DNA from: an uncultured bacterium
GTDB taxonomy: Bacteria > Verrucomicrobiota > Kiritimatiellia > PWTM01
DNA length: 64,000 nucleotides
Assembly (NCBI GenBank): GCA_938010045.1
Contig: CALLFZ010000007.1
Span: forward strand, 1-64,000
Direction: 5' to 3'
The translations under genes were made by a program, and so were the position numbers. The notes below the pieces were generated by a model, which saw only the letters and a list, made by a program, of their open reading frames with translations, was not told the DNA's origin and ran no database searches. Below, piece by piece: positions 60,702 through 64,000 of this stretch (the stretch's first letter is position 1; each line of letters starts with the position of its first letter).

Positions 60702-63626
60702 ATGCAAGCTGGGCGAAACGGCGGAACGGGGAGGGCGGGAGGTGTGCGGTGGACGCTGGCGGCGGCGATCACAAGTGTGCATTGGGCGGGAGCGGCGGAG
60801 CTGTCGGCGTCGAGCGTGGTGTCTGCGGGCGCGGCGGACGTGCGAACGGCGGCTCCGCTGATTGAGATCTCGGCCCGGCGTCCGCATCACACGCGCCATG
60901 TGTTCGGTCCGCCGCCCGATGCGTCGGGCGCGGTGGTCGAGTGTCGGATGCATCTGGCGGAGTGGAGCGGGTCGCCGCCGGCCGTGTACCTCTACGCGAT
61001 GCAGACAGGCGGGTTTGCCTACGCGCGGCTGACGCTGGCGCAACTGGCGGTGGGGCGGTGGACGCCGCGGCGCGGCGCGGGGGGGCCCGGCAGCACGGTG
61101 GCGGTGCCGAACTGGACGGGCGGATGGGCGCGGGTGCGGTTTGCGTATGCGGCGAATGTGGTCGCGGCGAGCGTCTGGCCCGAGGAGGGGCCGGAACCGA
61201 CGTCGTGGCAGGTGTATGACGCGGTTGATGGGTTGGCGGTTACGGGCCTTGCGGCCGGGGTGTGGTTGCCGCCCGAGGGCGGATCGCGTGCCACGGTCTG
61301 GATCGAGGATGTGCGGATTCGCGCGCCCGCGCCGGCCGACGGCCTGGATGTGCTGGTGCCGGCGCAACTTCCGCTGGAGTGGCCGCCGAAGGCGCCCGGA
61401 CCGATGGTGATGCAGACCGCGGGGTGTGTGACCGTGGTGGGCGGCGATCTCGCGGCGGCGATGGATGCACGTTCGGGCCGATGGCTGCGTCTAACCCACC
61501 GCGGCAGCGGTTTGGAATTTCTCGACCCGCACAGCCGGGAACCGTTGTTTCGGTTCAGTTGCGTGGAATGGCCCGGCGGACCGCCGCGGACCTTCAGCGC
61601 GCCGGACTTCACGAGAATCGAATGGCGCACGGACGGGGCGGGAACGATTGAAGCGGTGTTTCGGGATGGGCCACCCGAGGTGACCGAGGCGCGGGTACGG
61701 TTCGAGGCCACCGCCGATGACGGAATCCTGGTCCGCTGTGCGGTGGAGTGCCCGAGCGCGATCGTGTCGCGGGTGGAGTGTCCGATTCTTCCGATTTCGC
61801 TGGCGCTGGGCGGTGATTCGTCGGACGACCGTCTTTTGATTCCGCACAGTCACACGGATGGCATTCTGGTTCGTGAGCCGGGGGCACGCGACCGGAGCCT
61901 GGGCGGACGCCATCCGGGCGACGCGGCGGTGCAGATGATGGCGGTGTATGACGAAACGGGGGGCCTGCTCACCGCGGCGCGGGACACGCGCGGGGAAATG
62001 AAGGAACTGCGCGCGGTCACGCGGGCTGGCCGGTCGTTCACGATGGTGTGGGCGCACGATCGGCCGCAGGTGCGCGGGGGAGGCGAGGTCCCGTACTCGA
62101 TCTGGCTGGGGGCGTTTCGGGGCGATTGGCGCGACGCGGCCGATCTCTACAAGCGGTGGGCTCGCCAGCAGTTTTGGTGTGCGCGGCGGTTGACCGAGCG
62201 CGATGATATTCCTGGCGTTCTGAAGGAGGGGGCCGTGGGCGTGATCTATGCGATGGCGAACGAGCAGGGGTACACGGGCGTATTTGGGGAGGGGCTCGAC
62301 CGCGTGCCCGAGGTGGCGCGGAGGTGGCGAGAGCGGCTGGGTGTGCCGCATGTGATCGTCGTGCCCTATGGCTGGGAGCGGCGAGGCACCTGGGCTGGCA
62401 TCCATTACTTTCCGGCGGTGCCGTCGGACGAAGCGTGGACCGAGGCGAACCGGCGTCTCGCCGCGGAGGGGAACGCGTCGCTCTTTTTGATCTCCGGCTT
62501 TTGGTGGGTGGTTCGCCGAGCGGCGACCCGCAACGGGCCGGCGTTCGACGATACCGCGGAGTTCGAACGTCGGCGGGGAATCGTGATTGCGGCGCCGGAC
62601 GGTTCACCGTGGTGTGTGGACAACTACGGGAAAGTCGGCACGCACGGCGACTGGCGGGGCTGGTCGGTGGCGCTCTGTCACGGTTGTGCGGCCGCGCGGG
62701 GCACAATGAAAGAGATCGTTCTTCGGGTGGCCGCGCTCGGGGTTCCGTTGATCAGTTTCGATCAGGAGATTGGCGGGCGACAGGCGGCGCCGTGCTTTTC
62801 GGCGCAGCACGATCACCCGCCGGGATGGGGGGCCTGGATGTGGAGCGACTTCACGAATCTCTGCGCCGGTATTCTGAAGGCAGCGAAGGCACAAGGGCGG
62901 ACGATCGGTCTGCTCACGGAGAACTGCGGCGAGATGTTGATCCCGGTGATGGCCTCGTTCTGGAGCCGACAGTTCGGGGTAGTGGACCACGCGACGCCGG
63001 GCGATGAGAACGTCGGCCTGTTTTCGTACCTCTACCACGAGTACGTCACCGCGATCGCGGCGGCGATGGTGCAGGGGCAGGGACCCCGCGAGGCGGTGCC
63101 GAGTCCCGGCCTGCGCGCACAGGCCATGGCCCACGCGCTGGTGCGCGGGCTGATTCCATGTCCCTTTGCGCTGTTGGTGCCCACGGAGGGCCCCGCCGAG
63201 CGGCGTCCCGCGATGGCCGAAGCGTTCCTCGGTTTCGCGCCGGCCTACGGACGGTTCCCGGAGTTTCTCTTGCTCGGCGAGACACTGCGGCCGCCTCCTC
63301 TGAGGTGCGCGCAGCGCGAAGAGCAGTACACGGTTCGAGGCGGCCCACGCCAAGCAGGTCCCCGTCGCGTCGCGGTGCCGCTACCCAACGTGGTGGCGGG
63401 CCGGTTTCGCTCGCCGACCGGGGCAATCGCGACTGTGCTCGCGAACCCGACGGCGGCGGAGCAAACGGCGGAGGTTGCGCCGTTCGAGGCGGGACGGCCG
63501 GCCACACTGTACGGAGAGGGCGGCCAGAGGTTGGAGGAGTGGTCCGACCTACCGGCGCGATGCGTCGTGACGATGCCGCCGTACTCCTGTCGGTTGCTCG
63601 TTGTTCCGGCGGCCTCAGCGCCCTGA
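60702..63626 (+). CDS. Secreted DUF6259-type putative glycoside hydrolase
   Basis: 974 aa. GGAGGG four to nine bases before the ATG at 60702 favours that start; a signal peptide follows after a basic Gly/Arg stretch (LAAAITSVHWAGAAE). Residues about 30-230 are a beta-domain, about 250-500 a second sandwich, and about 500-840 a TIM-barrel-like part (EGAVGVIYAMANEQGYTGVF, PLISFDQEIGGR, LLTENCGEM). Candidate catalytic acids are the Asp of FDQEIGG and the Glu of TENCGE; this is inference. A C-terminal beta-domain (about 850-974) closes it. The general plan resembles the protein at 648-2993, without close sequence identity. Probably acts on polysaccharides outside the cell. It is 16 bases after the CoADR gene. 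Confidence 0.72.
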   Translation: MQAGRNGGTGRAGGVRWTLAAAITSVHWAGAAELSASSVVSAGAADVRTAAPLIEISARRPHHTRHVFGPPPDASGAVVECRMHLAEWSGSPPAVYLYAMQTGGFAYARLTLAQLAVGRWTPRRGAGGPGSTVAVPNWTGGWARVRFAYAANVVAASVWPEEGPEPTSWQVYDAVDGLAVTGLAAGVWLPPEGGSRATVWIEDVRIRAPAPADGLDVLVPAQLPLEWPPKAPGPMVMQTAGCVTVVGGDLAAAMDARSGRWLRLTHRGSGLEFLDPHSREPLFRFSCVEWPGGPPRTFSAPDFTRIEWRTDGAGTIEAVFRDGPPEVTEARVRFEATADDGILVRCAVECPSAIVSRVECPILPISLALGGDSSDDRLLIPHSHTDGILVREPGARDRSLGGRHPGDAAVQMMAVYDETGGLLTAARDTRGEMKELRAVTRAGRSFTMVWAHDRPQVRGGGEVPYSIWLGAFRGDWRDAADLYKRWARQQFWCARRLTERDDIPGVLKEGAVGVIYAMANEQGYTGVFGEGLDRVPEVARRWRERLGVPHVIVVPYGWERRGTWAGIHYFPAVPSDEAWTEANRRLAAEGNASLFLISGFWWVVRRAATRNGPAFDDTAEFERRRGIVIAAPDGSPWCVDNYGKVGTHGDWRGWSVALCHGCAAARGTMKEIVLRVAALGVPLISFDQEIGGRQAAPCFSAQHDHPPGWGAWMWSDFTNLCAGILKAAKAQGRTIGLLTENCGEMLIPVMASFWSRQFGVVDHATPGDENVGLFSYLYHEYVTAIAAAMVQGQGPREAVPSPGLRAQAMAHALVRGLIPCPFALLVPTEGPAERRPAMAEAFLGFAPAYGRFPEFLLLGETLRPPPLRCAQREEQYTVRGGPRQAGPRRVAVPLPNVVAGRFRSPTGAIATVLANPTAAEQTAEVAPFEAGRPATLYGEGGQRLEEWSDLPARCVVTMPPYSCRLLVVPAASAP

Positions 63627-63667
63627 CGCGCACAGATCGGGCCGCGGCGCGGCGCGTCGCTCCTTCC

Positions 63668-63696
63668 TTGTGGCGGCGGGCGGCGACCGCTACGAT
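63668..63696 (+). promoter_or_regulatory. Possible promoter of the sugar transferase gene
   Basis: TTGTGG (63668-63673) and TACGAT (63691-63696) are 17 bases apart, with the ATG seven bases later. The match is weak. Confidence 0.3.
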
Positions 63697-63702
63697 GGCG
63701 GT

Positions 63703-64000
63703 ATGCGAGGGCGCGCGCGGGACACCTTCGATGCGATGTGCAGCGCGATCGCGGTCGCCGCGGACTTGGTCGCGGTGTTCGCGGGCTTTCTGCTCGCGGT
63801 GTGGATCCGTTTCGATTCCGGCTGGATCGCGGTTCCGAGAGGCCACCCGCCGCGCGCAATGTATGTCTATGCGGCCGGCGTGGTCGCCCTGCTCTACACG
63901 CTGCTCTTTCAGGCGCTCGGCCTATATCGTCGGCCGCAGGATGGCCACTTCACGGACAAAATTCCGCGGCTCGTGCGCGCGTCGGCGATCGGCACGCTGC
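63703..64000 (+). CDS. Polyprenyl-phosphate sugar-1-phosphate transferase, N-terminal part (cut by window edge)
   Basis: Open from ATG 63703 to the edge (99 codons). Two transmembrane helices (AVAADLVAVFAGFLLAVWIR and YVYAAGVVALLYTLLFQALG) frame WIRFDSGWIAVPRGHPP; the second is followed by LYRRPQDGHFTDKIPRLVR. This is the N-terminal membrane part of initiating sugar transferases (WbaP/CpsE type) that begin exopolysaccharide assembly on undecaprenyl phosphate. The catalytic domain lies outside the window. It fits the PEP-CTERM and GtrA genes as part of extracellular polysaccharide making. Confidence 0.78.
   Translation, partial: MRGRARDTFDAMCSAIAVAADLVAVFAGFLLAVWIRFDSGWIAVPRGHPPRAMYVYAAGVVALLYTLLFQALGLYRRPQDGHFTDKIPRLVRASAIGTL

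Noticed and set aside
57617-60772. 1051-codon minus-strand frame opposite the CoADR fusion
   Set aside because: Arg/His/Pro-rich shadow of the plus-strand gene, whose FAD, rhodanese, TusA and DsrE2 motifs are unmistakable.

Overview
The window is a GC-rich bacterial chromosome segment (64 kb, dense genes, short intergenic gaps, frequent ATGA/TGATG stop-start overlaps). A PVC-superphylum bacterium (Kiritimatiellota, Lentisphaerota or Verrucomicrobiota) is the best guess. The reasons are a PEP-CTERM exported protein, two large secreted glycoside-hydrolase-like proteins of the DUF5696/DUF6259 kind, fucose catabolism, a URO-D family protein, a multi-cluster RnfB, and an octaheme cytochrome fused to TPRs. 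This placement is inference from gene content only.

Layout. 1-4.1 kb: the start of a DNA methyltransferase cut by the window edge, a secreted glycoside hydrolase, a frameshifted and truncated alpha-L-rhamnosidase (GH78) remnant and a CPBP membrane protease. 4.3-9.7 kb: HAD phosphatase and AraC regulator divergent from a fucose operon (GH29 alpha-L-fucosidase, L-fucose isomerase). 9.7-16.2 kb: a dipeptide/oligosaccharide-type ABC importer operon (binding protein, two permeases, one fused double ATPase), preceded by a pair of palindromes. 16.2-17.4 kb: gene-free, with several short repeats. 17.4-22.9 kb: URO-D protein, octaheme cytochrome-TPR and a PabB-PabC fusion, all coupled by overlapping codons. 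23.6-31.5 kb: NrpR-type regulator divergent from NADP-glutamate dehydrogenase, then tsaD, a LapA-like peptide, a lytic transglycosylase, a GGDEF protein, pdxJ and acpS. 31.4-40.1 kb (minus): rnfB, a type II pseudopilin, a glycosyltransferase/ABC ATPase/FtsX-like permease operon and rsmB. 40.4-41.8 kb: two exported proteins, one PEP-CTERM. 41.8-45.5 kb: a PAS histidine kinase with a REC-kinase-like-REC partner. 46.6-51.3 kb: an ABC-2 exporter with a coiled-coil partner, and purD-purE. 51.4-57.6 kb: gtrA, then a minus-strand block lexA-dinB and surA-pdxA-rsmA-MBL hydrolase. 58.2-64 kb: a four-domain CoA-disulfide reductase/rhodanese/TusA/DsrE2 protein, a DUF6259 protein and the start of a polyprenyl sugar transferase.

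How it works together. The left third looks like saccharide use: secreted glycosidases release fucose, FucI isomerises it, an AraC protein probably controls the operon, and an ABC importer follows. The middle and right parts are mostly housekeeping (cofactor B6, folate, purine, tRNA and rRNA modification) mixed with envelope functions and an SOS unit.

The most interesting non-coding signals are the following. (1) A TCCAA-N3-TTGGA palindrome pair with the same 32-bp spacing occurs at two loci 48 kb apart, including a shared 19-mer. (2) A LexA box exactly fills the spacer of the lexA promoter. (3) A 16-bp palindrome lies between nrpR and gdhA. (4) A 7-3-7 palindrome overlaps the gtrA start region. 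I found no tRNA, rRNA, CRISPR array or intact insertion sequence.
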